Source: Symplocastrum torsivum CPER-KK1
GTDB lineage: Bacteria > Cyanobacteriota > Cyanobacteriia > Cyanobacteriales > Coleofasciculaceae
DNA: 64,000 bases
Direction of reading: 5' to 3'
Assembly: GCA_019358875.1 (NCBI GenBank)
Contig: JAHHIF010000026.1
Coordinates: 32,886 to 96,885 of the forward strand
Position numbers and translations under genes: made by a program. Shown here in pieces: positions 7,871 through 17,507 of the stretch (position 1 is its first letter; each line of letters starts with the position of its first letter). The notes beneath the pieces were generated by a model that saw only the letters and a list, made by a program, of their open reading frames with translations, searched no databases and was not told where the DNA came from.

Positions 7871-8731
7871 TTAGCCGTTGACGACTGTACCGCCGTTGGG
7901 ATGCAAGATTTGACCCGACATATAAGAGGAGTCATCGGAAGCCAAAAACACATAGCTGGGGGCAACTTCTTCCGGTTGACCAGCGCGTGACATAGGTACT
8001 TGCTTACCGAATTTCTCAACTTTGTCTTCGGGGAAAGTAGCAGGAATTAGTGGTGTCCAAATTGGTCCGGGAGCAACACCATTAACACGAATTCCCTTTT
8101 CAATTAAGCTCTGTGACAGTGAGCGGGTAAAGGCAACAATTGCACCTTTAGTGGCAGAGTAATCAAGCAGTTCAGGGCTGCCCTTGTATGCTGTTACCGA
8201 GGTCGTGTTAATGATGGCGCTTCCCTCTTTGAGGTGGGGTAGTGCCGCTTTAGTTAGATAAAACATCGAGAAGATGTTGGTACGGAAGGTGTGTTCTAGC
8301 TGTTCTGAGGTAATGTCCTCAATGCTATTCTGGGGATGCTGTTCAGCGGCATTGTTGATCAGAATATCCAGACGACCGAACTGATCAATGGTCTGTTGCA
8401 CAACTTGCTGGCAGAATGATTCATCTCCAAGATCTCCGGCAATCGGTAGGCAGTTGCGCCCTAATTCTTTAACCATTTGCTTCGTCTTTTCGGCATCTTC
8501 GTGTTCATTTAAGTACACGATCGCCATATTGGCTCCTTCTTTGGCAAATGCGATCGCAACGGCTCGACCAATACCACTATCACCCCCAGTAATCAGTGCA
8601 ACTTTCCCTAATAGTTTGTTACTACCTTGATACTTAGAATCATCTGCCTTAGGCTTCGGAGTCATTTGCTCTTCGCTACCAGGTTGTTGTTCCTGATGTT
8701 GTGGCGGTTGTAGCTGTTGCTCTGTTGGCAT
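7871..8731 (-). CDS. SDR family oxidoreductase (YghA/general stress type)
   Basis: A 286-residue short-chain dehydrogenase with a Gln/Pro-rich N-terminal tail (MPTEQQLQPPQHQEQQ) typical of the stress-type SDRs related to YghA. The cofactor motif TGGDSGIGRA, the NNAAEQ motif, catalytic Ser in NTTSVTAYKGS and YSATKGA (Tyr and Lys) are all present. The C-terminus HPNGGTVVNG is complete. The start is set at the ATG with AGGAGG eight nt upstream (8738-8743 region); a longer frame to 8776 lacks one. It leads the SDR-ADH-MBL group. Substrate unknown; NAD(P)-dependent carbonyl reduction is the family reaction. Confidence 0.87.
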   Translation of the reverse strand: MPTEQQLQPPQHQEQQPGSEEQMTPKPKADDSKYQGSNKLLGKVALITGGDSGIGRAVAIAFAKEGANMAIVYLNEHEDAEKTKQMVKELGRNCLPIAGDLGDESFCQQVVQQTIDQFGRLDILINNAAEQHPQNSIEDITSEQLEHTFRTNIFSMFYLTKAALPHLKEGSAIINTTSVTAYKGSPELLDYSATKGAIVAFTRSLSQSLIEKGIRVNGVAPGPIWTPLIPATFPEDKVEKFGKQVPMSRAGQPEEVAPSYVFLASDDSSYMSGQILHPNGGTVVNG

Positions 8732-9092
8732 AATATCCTCCTTGCTTGTCTCAATAGAGACTCTTAACATCCGCAAGGTTATCTACTCTAAGTAGAAGCA
8801 GAATCAATCTTTGGCTGGAAAAGTGACTATGTTTGATTACTCCTGAGGAAATAGACAAATTATGAGAACTCTACCTTCAATAGGAGAGTACTATTACTGA
8901 TTATTTTTCAAACCACTGGTAATTCAGGCTTACTTCAAATGAGCGGTGCAGTAGCTGTAGGAAAATTTTGTAATCAGGGATACAGTAGTTTTTACCTCTA
9001 TTCCAAAAGATAGAACTTAACATTCGATGAGGTACAGTACTTTTGGAAGAAGAGAGAGCAAAAGAGTTTCTTTAGGTTAATAGTTAGCTTTA
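8732..9092. other. Intergenic region upstream of the SDR gene
   Basis: About 360 bases without a believable ORF, between the end of groEL and the SDR start. The promoter of the SDR-ADH-MBL group should be here. Low complexity in places; no repeat or dyad that stood out. Confidence 0.3.
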
Positions 9093-9128
9093 TAAAAAGC
9101 AAAAGCCGCCTCCATACAGAGACGGCTT
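9093..9128 (-). terminator. Rho-independent terminator of groES-groEL
   Basis: On the minus strand AAGCCGTCTC and GAGGCGGCTT pair (one G-T) around a short loop and are followed by TTTGCTTTTT. It lies about 80 bp past the groEL stop, the expected place. Confidence 0.85.
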
Positions 9129-9204
9129 GATTTATTGCTGATTTAGCTTAAGATACGTGACCTCTAGTAGAAGCAATATCTCGATTGCTTTTACCGACTA
9201 ACTC

Positions 9205-10842
<1,638 letters not shown>

Positions 10843-10950
10843 ATATGTTTAGTTCAGTCAGTAAAAGAACTATTTGTGAAAGGGTCAGTGGTTAGGGTTC
10901 AGTTGCTATTAGTCGCTTGCAACTGACAAAAAAGCTAATCGCTTGCCTAC

Positions 10951-11262
10951 TTAAGAAACGATGGCGAGAATATCTTTTTCCGATAGCAAGACGTACTCGT
11001 CGGTACCTAGCTTGATATCGGTACCAGCGTACTTGGAATAAAGAACCTTGTCGCCAACTTTGACTTCAGGTTCAGCGCGGGAGCCATCGTCGTTGCGCTT
11101 CCCAGGGCCAGTTGCGACGATTTCCCCAATTTGGGGCTTCTCTTTTGCGTTGTCGGGTAACAAAATGCCCCCGGCAGTTTTCTCTTCAGCAGCGCTCACC
11201 TTCACGAAGACGCGATCGCCCAACGGTTTAACGGTGGAAACACTCAGAGATACAGCGGCCAT
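10951..11262 (-). CDS. groS: Co-chaperonin GroES (Hsp10)
   Basis: A 103-residue GroES: VKPLGDRVFVKVSAAEEKTAGGILLPDNAKEKPQIGEIVATGPG with the mobile loop TAGGILLPD and the C-terminal EKDILAIV. It caps the GroEL ring. The ATG has GGAGA eight nt upstream. First gene of the groESL operon; the region upstream carries a perfect CIRCE dyad and a K-box match, so heat and light control by HrcA and the K-box factor is expected. Confidence 0.98.
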   Translation of the reverse strand: MAAVSLSVSTVKPLGDRVFVKVSAAEEKTAGGILLPDNAKEKPQIGEIVATGPGKRNDDGSRAEPEVKVGDKVLYSKYAGTDIKLGTDEYVLLSEKDILAIVS

Positions 11263-11295
11263 ACAAATCTCTCCTGTCTACTTCTTTCGGCTGAG

Positions 11296-11322
11296 TTAGC
11301 ACTCTCAGCTCCTGAGTGCTAA
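11296..11322. promoter_or_regulatory. CIRCE element (HrcA operator)
   Basis: TTAGCACTC - nine bases - GAGTGCTAA, an exact match to the CIRCE consensus, 33 bp upstream of the groES start codon. It is the binding site of the heat-shock repressor HrcA. Confidence 0.97.
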
Positions 11323-11361
11323 TTTACTCAACCTGAGCAGGTAATTGCAACAAATTTTCCT

Positions 11362-11377
11362 GTACGGGTTCCCGAAC
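11362..11377 (-). promoter_or_regulatory. K-box of the groESL promoter
   Basis: On the minus strand GTTCGG-GAAC-CCGTAC fits the consensus GTTCGG-NNAN-CCNNAC that I recall for the K-box, described as a light/heat-responsive element upstream of cyanobacterial groESL. It is 40 bp upstream of CIRCE. Function is from literature memory, the match is seen. Confidence 0.75.
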
Positions 11378-11615
11378 TAACAGCTCAGTTATACCTACAA
11401 TTCATGTAGGGAGGCACTTAGATAGCCATTGAAGGAATTTTATTTGTATAGAAAGACCAGACACCTTTGCTCCAGAACTAAGTAAGAATACTTAAAACTT
11501 AGAGGTGGTTGACTCACAGCTAGTATCCAACTACCTCAATCCGGGGGTAGATATAGTATTAGCCGGGGCGCTTAAGCGTCTGTGGGGAAAAATTTAAGTC
11601 AACTATTCAGTAGCT

Positions 11616-12131
11616 ATGCAAGCCAACAAAACTGACGATAATCTAGCGGAATCATGCAGCTGTGAAGCCTTAAACACAAATAGTGCTTCAGACAAAAGCG
11701 CATTGACAGCTTGTATTAAAAGCTTGGGAATCAATCAAATTCAGCGACATATTTTTATTTGTGCTGATCAAACTAAACCCAAATGCTGCTCAAAAGAAGC
11801 TGGTCTAGAAGCCTGGGACTACTTAAAAAAGCGCCTCAAAGAGTTAAACCTCGATCAACCAACTGACTCTCAACCAAGCGGTGTCTTCCGCACAAAAGCA
11901 AATTGTCTACGAGTTTGTGCCTCTGGTCCACTCATGGTAATTTACCCAGATGGTGTATGGTATCGCAATGCGACACCGGATGTGATTGAACGGATTATTC
12001 AGGAGCATTTGATTGGGAACCAGATTGTGGAAGACTATGCGATCGCAATTCATCCATTACCACAAATTGTCCAATCCCCAACTCATGCCTTAGAGAAGAT
12101 AAAACAAACCGACGAAATTCTTTCTGAATAG
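11616..12131 (+). CDS. Thioredoxin-like [2Fe-2S] ferredoxin family protein
   Basis: A 171-residue protein whose core RHIFICADQTKPKCCSKEAG, later KANCLRVCASGPLMVIYPDGVWY, is the thioredoxin-fold [2Fe-2S] ferredoxin pattern: two cysteines in the first loop, then Cys-x3-Cys in NCLRVC. Such proteins are related to the NuoE subunit and Shethna-type ferredoxins and pass single electrons in the cytosol. A Cys-containing N-terminal extension (ESCSCEA) of about 45 residues precedes the core. The gene is transcribed away from groES, with about 350 bp between. Partner unknown. Confidence 0.85.
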   Translation: MQANKTDDNLAESCSCEALNTNSASDKSALTACIKSLGINQIQRHIFICADQTKPKCCSKEAGLEAWDYLKKRLKELNLDQPTDSQPSGVFRTKANCLRVCASGPLMVIYPDGVWYRNATPDVIERIIQEHLIGNQIVEDYAIAIHPLPQIVQSPTHALEKIKQTDEILSE

Positions 12132-12418
12132 ATAGAACAGGCACCTTATTATCATCGTTCCTGATAAATTAACATAGTACTTACTGTGTATAATTCCATT
12201 CATTCCTCTACTGCCTTTCTTGCGATAGCGAAGCGAGTAAAGCGAAGCGCAGATCGCATCCAAATAAATCTTGCTCCTAAGCAAGTGATGGCAGAGATTC
12301 TCGACTTGTATAACTTCGGCTGTAGCGAATTTCGTAGCGTTTAAACAGTCTTGCGGATAATGACAAAACAAAAAACTAATTAATCTCAGCAAGCAAAGCA
12401 TAACAAGTATCACAAGTT

Positions 12419-13066
12419 ATGAAAGAAAATGGTGTTAGAGATAACAAGCGACTGCTGCTGATTGATGATGACCCCAACCTTATCTTGCTAGTTAAGGATT
12501 ACCTAGAGTTTCGGGGATATGAAGTCGTCACGGCTGAGAATGGTCGAGAGGCACTAGAGGTTCTAGAGCAAGACATTCCTGACATGATCATCTGTGATGT
12601 CATGATGCCAGAGATGGATGGCTATGCATTAGTCGAGCATGTCAGACAAGACCCCCGTACCAGTTGGATTCCAGTACTATTCCTCTCGGCAAAAGGTCAA
12701 AGCCAAGACCGAGTAAGAGGACTTAACACAGGTGCTGATGTCTATATGGTGAAGCCATTTGAGCCAGAAGAACTCGTAGCGCAGGTGGAATCATCACTCA
12801 AGCAAGCCACTCGCTTGATTCATCACTCTAACGCTACCGCAGACGCTGCACCTAGAATTCAGGTGCCTTTTGATGTAGAGCTGACACCAACAGAACTAAA
12901 GGTTGTTCAATTCGTCGCACGGGGGATGGCGAATCGAGAAATTGCTGAGCAAATGAATGTAAGCCAGCGAACCATAGAGAGTCATGTTTCCAATATGCTG
13001 GGCAAAACAGGTCTCCACAACCGCACCGAGTTGGCACGCTGGGCGATTGAAACTAGTATGGCTTGA
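12419..13066 (+). CDS. LuxR-type response regulator (Ycf29/Rre1-like)
   Basis: A 215-residue regulator: receiver domain (residues 10-125) with acidic pocket IDDD, phospho-accepting D60 in ICDVMMPEMDGY and K in MVKPFEP, then a LuxR/NarL-type HTH (about 150-212) with LTPTELKVVQFVARGMANREIAEQMNVS and the recognition part RTIESHVSNMLGKTGL. The HTH resembles the plastid/cyanobacterial Ycf29-Rre1 family, which in model strains works with the kinase Hik2 or Hik34 in stress control. I give no symbol since cyanobacteria hold several such regulators. No kinase gene is adjacent. A repeat hairpin follows the stop. Confidence 0.9.
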   Translation: MKENGVRDNKRLLLIDDDPNLILLVKDYLEFRGYEVVTAENGREALEVLEQDIPDMIICDVMMPEMDGYALVEHVRQDPRTSWIPVLFLSAKGQSQDRVRGLNTGADVYMVKPFEPEELVAQVESSLKQATRLIHHSNATADAAPRIQVPFDVELTPTELKVVQFVARGMANREIAEQMNVSQRTIESHVSNMLGKTGLHNRTELARWAIETSMA

Positions 13067-13069
13067 AGT

Positions 13070-13128
13070 GGTTGTTGGTTGTTTGCAAAACTCATCTACT
13101 AAAAACTAAAAACTAACAACTAACAACC
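13070..13128. repeat. Hairpin built of (GTTAGTT)-like repeats between converging genes
   Basis: Left arm GGTTGTTGGTTGTTT and right arm AAAACTAACAACTAACAACC are inverted copies of a degenerate TTGTTAG heptamer. Similar hairpins occur at 15224, 32330, 34190 and 63141. It separates a plus-strand and a minus-strand gene and may act as a terminator in both directions. Confidence 0.6.
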
Positions 13129-13130
13129 AC

Positions 13131-13475
13131 TTACCAACCATCTTTTTCTGTATCTAATTCCCCCCAAATTTCCAAATCCATTTCATCTAAGTAGATTAAA
13201 GCGCTTTGTATTTGGGGACTTGTACCTCGCAGTTCCAGGTCAAACCAGCCATCATCTCGCGCATTCGCGCCCAAGAGAGCAGCGGCAATATTCACCGTTA
13301 CGCCATGGTGAGAAACCAGCCGCGAGATGACAGGTTCATCGTTGTACTCTTTGGGAATGCGAACACGGATGCGAGTGTGAGTGGGTCTACTAGAACCTGG
13401 AGTCTCGTTTTCTTCAGTTAGTTGAAGCGGTTCCAGTAGCTTCTCTTGAAAGTTATCAATGCCATGCGTGGTCAT
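13131..13475 (-). CDS. NIL domain-containing protein
   Basis: A 114-residue protein whose residues 32-112 fit the NIL domain (TRIRVRIPKEYNDEPVIS, then LLGANARDDGWFDLELRG), a ferredoxin-fold domain known at the end of MetN methionine transport ATPases and in some ferredoxins, thought to bind a ligand and regulate. The gene has a perfect AGGAGG ribosome site and lies 13 bp after cysW, so it belongs to the sulfate-transport operon. I infer a sensing or modulating role for sulfur compounds. The usual CysA ATPase is not in this position. Confidence 0.85.
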   Translation of the reverse strand: MTTHGIDNFQEKLLEPLQLTEENETPGSSRPTHTRIRVRIPKEYNDEPVISRLVSHHGVTVNIAAALLGANARDDGWFDLELRGTSPQIQSALIYLDEMDLEIWGELDTEKDGW

Positions 13476-13488
13476 GGTTGCCTCCTTT

Positions 13489-14367
13489 TTAAGTGTCCTT
13501 AATACGGGTTCTACGCTCTAGAATTTCTTTGAGTACGAGAGTAACTAAGGCAAGTCCTGCAAGCAGAACAGCAGCTGAGTAGGCAGATTGAGTGGCATAC
13601 TGCTTGTAAGCTTCTTCAACAAACAGGGGTAGGGTTTGAGTTTTGCGGGCAAGGTTGCCAGAGACAACGGATACTGCCCCAAATTCACCCATGGTTCTGG
13701 CGTTGGTTAGGAGAACACCATATAACAGACCCCAGCGGATGTTAGGGAGAGTCACACGCCAGAAGATTTGCCAATCCTGAGCGCCTAAGGTTTTAGCGGC
13801 TTCTTCTTGCTCAGCACCAGCATCTTCTAGAACAGGAATGACTTCACGGGCGACAAAGGGGAGAGTGATAAACGAACTTGCCAGTACCATTGCAGGCATC
13901 GCGAAAATAATCTTGATGTTATGTGCCTCTAACCAAGGACCAAACCAACCATTGCGCCCATAGAGCAGCACTATCATTAGACCAGCCACAACAGGAGATA
14001 CGGCAAAGGGGATGTCTAAGAGGCTAATCAGAAAGGTTCGACCCCGAAATTGATTCCGCGCAATTACCCAAGCGGCACAAAGTCCAAATACGGTATTTAT
14101 GGGTACGACAATCAGAGCAATAATTACGGTAAGCCAAACAGCGTGGGCGAAAGCCGATTCCGTCAAGTTACCGAAGAAGGGGCCAAAACCTTGTTTAAAA
14201 GCTTGGACAAAGACGTTGAGGGCAGGAATGAATAAGACTAGCGCTAAATATGCGATCGCCACAAGAATCAAAGCAATCTTTACCCAACTACCTTCACGTT
14301 TTTGGGAAGCTGGCGGAGTATCCAGTGACTCTGGATTAAACGATTTTCCTACTACATTAGAGTTCAT
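13489..14367 (-). CDS. cysW: Sulfate ABC transporter permease CysW
   Basis: A 292-residue inner-membrane permease with about six transmembrane segments and the EAA loop EEAAKTLGAQDWQIFWRVTLP that contacts the ATPase. The C-terminal part TMGEFGAVSVVSGN is characteristic of sulfate/molybdate permeases. It imports sulfate or thiosulfate together with CysT, the periplasmic binding protein and CysA. Its ATG overlaps the end of cysT by 11 bp, indicating translational coupling. Confidence 0.95.
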   Translation of the reverse strand: MNSNVVGKSFNPESLDTPPASQKREGSWVKIALILVAIAYLALVLFIPALNVFVQAFKQGFGPFFGNLTESAFAHAVWLTVIIALIVVPINTVFGLCAAWVIARNQFRGRTFLISLLDIPFAVSPVVAGLMIVLLYGRNGWFGPWLEAHNIKIIFAMPAMVLASSFITLPFVAREVIPVLEDAGAEQEEAAKTLGAQDWQIFWRVTLPNIRWGLLYGVLLTNARTMGEFGAVSVVSGNLARKTQTLPLFVEEAYKQYATQSAYSAAVLLAGLALVTLVLKEILERRTRIKDT

Positions 14368-15214
14368 AGCGTCGTCCCCAAGCTTGTAACACGTTAATCG
14401 CTAGCAGAATTAACAGCGAAAGTAACAATAGAACAGTACCAATTACGGTTGCGCCGCTATAGTCGTATTGTTCTAGGCGTTGGATAATCAGTACCGAGGC
14501 GATTAAGTCCTTAAACGGAATGTTAGAAGCCACAATCACTACTGAACCGTATTCGCCAACGGCACGAGAAAATCCCAGTGCAACACCCGTCAAAATCGCT
14601 GGAAACAATGGAGGCAAAACTACACGCCAAAACGTTTGCCATTGCGACGCTCCCAAGCACCAAGCGGCTTCTTCTACCTCATGTTCCATTTCCTGTAACA
14701 CTGGCTGCAACGTCCGTACAACGAAAGGCAAGGAAATGAATATCATCGCAATGCCTACCCCCAAACGGGTGAAGGCTATCTTAATCCCGAACGGTGCTAG
14801 CAGCGAACCGATCCAACCGTTATCACTGTAAACCGTTGCTATGGTTAAACCAGCAACCGAGGTGGGTAGAGCAAATGGTAAATCAATTGCTGCATCAATA
14901 ATCCGCTTGAACGGGAAATCATACCGAACCAAAACCCAGGTGATTAAAATCCCAAAGACACCATTAATCAGTGCCGCAACTAAGGCAGTGACGAAGGTCA
15001 CTTCATAGGTAGACAGAGCAATAGGACTAGTTGCAATTCTCCAAAATTCCGCTGGTGATTCGGTGCTAGCTTTTAACGCTAGTGCTGCTACAGGTAGTAG
15101 CAGCATGATCGTGAGATAGCCTAGTGTGATTCGCCAAGGCCAGGACAGCCCAAAAAGCTGGCGAACTGGATTTTGCCAAGCAGGAGTTGGCTTGGAAGGA
15201 GAAGATGTGGTCAT
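14357..15214 (-). CDS. cysT: Sulfate ABC transporter permease CysT (CysU)
   Basis: A 285-residue permease, partner of CysW, with the EAA loop EEAAWCLGASQWQTFWRVVLPPLFPA and the family segment FSRAVGEYGSVVIVASNIP. About six membrane helices. The ribosome site is poor; the upstream repeat stretch (15215-15290) separates it from the binding protein gene. Operon order sbpA-cysT-cysW-NIL. Confidence 0.95.
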   Translation of the reverse strand: MTTSSPSKPTPAWQNPVRQLFGLSWPWRITLGYLTIMLLLPVAALALKASTESPAEFWRIATSPIALSTYEVTFVTALVAALINGVFGILITWVLVRYDFPFKRIIDAAIDLPFALPTSVAGLTIATVYSDNGWIGSLLAPFGIKIAFTRLGVGIAMIFISLPFVVRTLQPVLQEMEHEVEEAAWCLGASQWQTFWRVVLPPLFPAILTGVALGFSRAVGEYGSVVIVASNIPFKDLIASVLIIQRLEQYDYSGATVIGTVLLLLSLLILLAINVLQAWGRRYEL

Positions 15215-15290
15215 TGTTTAGGTAGTTATTGGTGATTAGTTATTGGTTATTGGTCAAGAACAACTAACCGCTAATTACTTGGTAACTATT
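15215..15290. repeat. TTAGTTATTGG-type repeat hairpin between sbpA and cysT
   Basis: Consecutive TTATTGG/GATTAGTTATTGG units followed by inverted ACAACTAACCGCTAATTACTTGGTAACT. Same family as the hairpins at 13070 and in the cta operon. Inside an operon, so it may tune the relative level of the abundant binding protein and the permeases. Confidence 0.5.
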
Positions 15291-15321
15291 GCTAGCTGGG
15301 GGTTCTGCTAGCATCTCTTGT

Positions 15322-16458
15322 CTACGCTTTGGCTTGAATTTTGTCGAAAACAGCACCGTCCTCAAAGAACTTGCTCTGAATCTCGTCCCATCCCCCTAAA
15401 TCTTTAACAGTGAAGAGGGTTTTAACTTTGGGGAACTTGCTTTCCACTTCTTTGGCTACAGTCGGGTCAACTGGACGGAATCCTACGTTGGCAAATTCTC
15501 GTTGGGCTTCTGGAGTGTACAAAAACTTAACAAAGGCTTCAGCAACTTCACGAGTGCCATGTTTATCAACATTTTTGTCTACAACGGCGATTGGGTTGTC
15601 AATGGAGATGTTGACATCAGGCACAACATAGGGAAGTTTCTCTCCGTTTTGTCCTGCCAAAATCATCTCGTTTTCGTAGTTAATTAAGGCATCTCCCTGA
15701 CCTTGCTTGAAGAATACATCACTCGCTTCACGAGCATCTCTGGGGAGTATGGGTGCGTTCTTGATAACCTTCGTGGTTAAGTCAAGTGCTTTTGTCTCAT
15801 CTGCACCTGTTTTAGTTACAGAACCCCACAAAGCTAAGAAATTCCAACGTGCGCCACCAGAGGTTTTGGGGTTAGCCGTAATCACACTCACTCCCGGTTT
15901 TGCCAAGTCTGCCCAGGTTTTGATGCCTTTCGGATTACCGTCACGGGTGACAATTGCGGCAACAGATTTGCTGACAATCCCATCCTCAGGTGATTCTTGC
16001 TCCCAACCTGGTTGGATGAGTCCTGCTTTTTCAATCTTCTTGGTGTCAAGAGCGAGTGCTAGGTGTACAACGTCAGCTTCTAAGCCATCAATCACTGCAC
16101 GAGTTTGAGAACCCGATCCACCATAACTCTGGTTGAAGGAGACGTTTTGGTTATGCTCTTTCTTCCATTGTTCGACAAACTGGGGAATAATTTTCTCATG
16201 GGCGGCTCTTGTGACCGCAAAAGAAACAAGGGTCAACTCAACATCACCTTTGGCACCTGCTGCGCTAGAACCGCCACTGCCACTAGAACTGGTATCTGCG
16301 CCAGGACCAGAGCAGGAGGCGATCGCTACACTTAAGCTCACTCCTATGAGAAAGAACGACACAACCTTTTTGAGCGAAGAAGGTCTGAGCCATCTAGTTA
16401 TCTGTTGACTTGACAATTGAGGTACCTTAAGCTTATGGGTTTCTTGCCACAATCGCAT
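15322..16458 (-). CDS. sbpA: Sulfate-binding lipoprotein/periplasmic protein
   Basis: A 378-residue solute-binding protein with a signal segment VVSFFLIGVSLSVAIASC whose IASC is a lipobox, a Ser/Gly-rich linker, then the sulfate-binding fold: LVSFAVTRAAHEKIIP, the SYGGSGSQTRAV motif, DVVHLALALD and NPKTSGGARWNFLA. It captures sulfate (or thiosulfate) for CysT/CysW. The ATG has GGAGA nine nt upstream. First gene of the operon; a dyad lies 28-49 bp upstream and may be the operator for sulfur control. Confidence 0.95.
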   Translation of the reverse strand: MRLWQETHKLKVPQLSSQQITRWLRPSSLKKVVSFFLIGVSLSVAIASCSGPGADTSSSGSGGSSAAGAKGDVELTLVSFAVTRAAHEKIIPQFVEQWKKEHNQNVSFNQSYGGSGSQTRAVIDGLEADVVHLALALDTKKIEKAGLIQPGWEQESPEDGIVSKSVAAIVTRDGNPKGIKTWADLAKPGVSVITANPKTSGGARWNFLALWGSVTKTGADETKALDLTTKVIKNAPILPRDAREASDVFFKQGQGDALINYENEMILAGQNGEKLPYVVPDVNISIDNPIAVVDKNVDKHGTREVAEAFVKFLYTPEAQREFANVGFRPVDPTVAKEVESKFPKVKTLFTVKDLGGWDEIQSKFFEDGAVFDKIQAKA

Positions 16459-16485
16459 ACGAACGTTCTCCTTTAAATCTACGGT

Positions 16486-16507
16486 TATTCGGTAGGGTTA
16501 CCGATAA
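16486..16507. promoter_or_regulatory. Dyad upstream of sbpA
   Basis: TTATTCGGTA-GGGT-TACCGATAA, a near-perfect inverted repeat just upstream of the ribosome site of the sulfate operon. Position suits a repressor/activator site or a 5'-leader stem. The rest of the 300-base upstream region shows AT-rich promoter-like sequence but no other clear motif. Confidence 0.4.
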
Positions 16508-16763
16508 TAACAGATATGACAATAGATAGTACAACAGATAAAAAAATTTGTGTTGGTTATCAATAATTTTTCAATAAAAGCAACTTGCAGTTAGGGGTTT
16601 TAGCGATCGCATCAGTGTCGCCACTCCGCCAGGAACTTGCGATCGCCAATTTGTCAGTGTAAAACCTAAACTCAGAAGATGAATAACAACAAAATTTGCT
16701 AAACTAAGCGATGGTGAGTTTTTGGGCAGTAGTGTTCCAGACTTTGCTATATTGTTTTTAGTT

Positions 16764-16835
16764 GCTGGTGTAGCTCAGTGGTAGAGCAGCGGTTTTGTAA
16801 ACCGCCGGTCGCAAGTTCAAATCTTGTCACCAGCT
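16764..16835 (+). tRNA. tRNA-Thr (anticodon TGT)
   Basis: Cloverleaf read by eye: acceptor GCTGGTG pairs with CACCAGC (16828-16834), discriminator T; D-arm GCTC..GAGC; anticodon stem GCGGT/ACCGC with loop TTTGTAA, anticodon TGT; T-arm with GTTCAAATC loop. No encoded CCA. It ends two bases before the mobA stop codon, which converges on it. Confidence 0.96.
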
Positions 16836-16837
16836 TG

Positions 16838-17440
16838 TTAATAAATCAGGCGTTCTAAGTCGGCTGGCGTGTTGCAGTTGAATAGTACTTGCGTGTCACT
16901 GACTGGCAGTTCCTTTACTGGATGTTGGGCTAGCCAGCGCTGAAACGATCGTCCTCCCTCGTTGATGAATTGGGTTAGCAGTGGCAGACATTGACATCGG
17001 TAAAAACCACACAGGGGTTCCCAGCGATGAGATTGTCGAGGTAGCAGTGCGATCGCATCTGGAGCCGTCTTTTCTAGTTCTGTTGCCCAATCTTGCAAAA
17101 CTTGAACCTGCAACTGGGGTAAATCACAGGCAAGTAATAGTACCCAATCTGTCTCAACCTGAGCTAACCCTTGGGCAAATCCTACCAGCGGCCCATGAGA
17201 ACTTGCTTCTCCTGGTAAAGGAACTTCCCGTATTACACGACAGCCTTCCGGTAAAATGTCTTGATATCGTTCAGGCCAAGGAGTTACAACATAAATCTGA
17301 GTGGTGCAATCTAGTGCAACATTACAGACCTGTCGCAGTAACGGGATGCCTTGAAGCATAATCATCGCTTTGTCCCGACCCATGCGAGAACTCTGTCCAC
17401 CTGCAAGTACAATCGCAGAAAAAGATGCTGTCTTACCCAT
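16838..17440 (-). CDS. mobA: Molybdenum cofactor guanylyltransferase MobA
   Basis: A 200-residue nucleotidyltransferase with the signature LAGGQSSRMGRDKAM at residues 12-26 and the CDLP metal motif (LLLACDLPQL). It transfers GMP from GTP to molybdopterin to make the bis-MGD-type cofactor, used for instance by nitrate reductase. The other moa/moe genes are not in this window. Its stop codon is two bases from the end of the tRNA-Thr gene on the other strand, a very tight convergence. Confidence 0.93.
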   Translation of the reverse strand: MGKTASFSAIVLAGGQSSRMGRDKAMIMLQGIPLLRQVCNVALDCTTQIYVVTPWPERYQDILPEGCRVIREVPLPGEASSHGPLVGFAQGLAQVETDWVLLLACDLPQLQVQVLQDWATELEKTAPDAIALLPRQSHRWEPLCGFYRCQCLPLLTQFINEGGRSFQRWLAQHPVKELPVSDTQVLFNCNTPADLERLIY

Positions 17441-17507
17441 CCGTACAACAACGGGATACTTTGCTTTAGACTACATCAGAACAGAAACTTTATCCCCATT
17501 GGATCTG

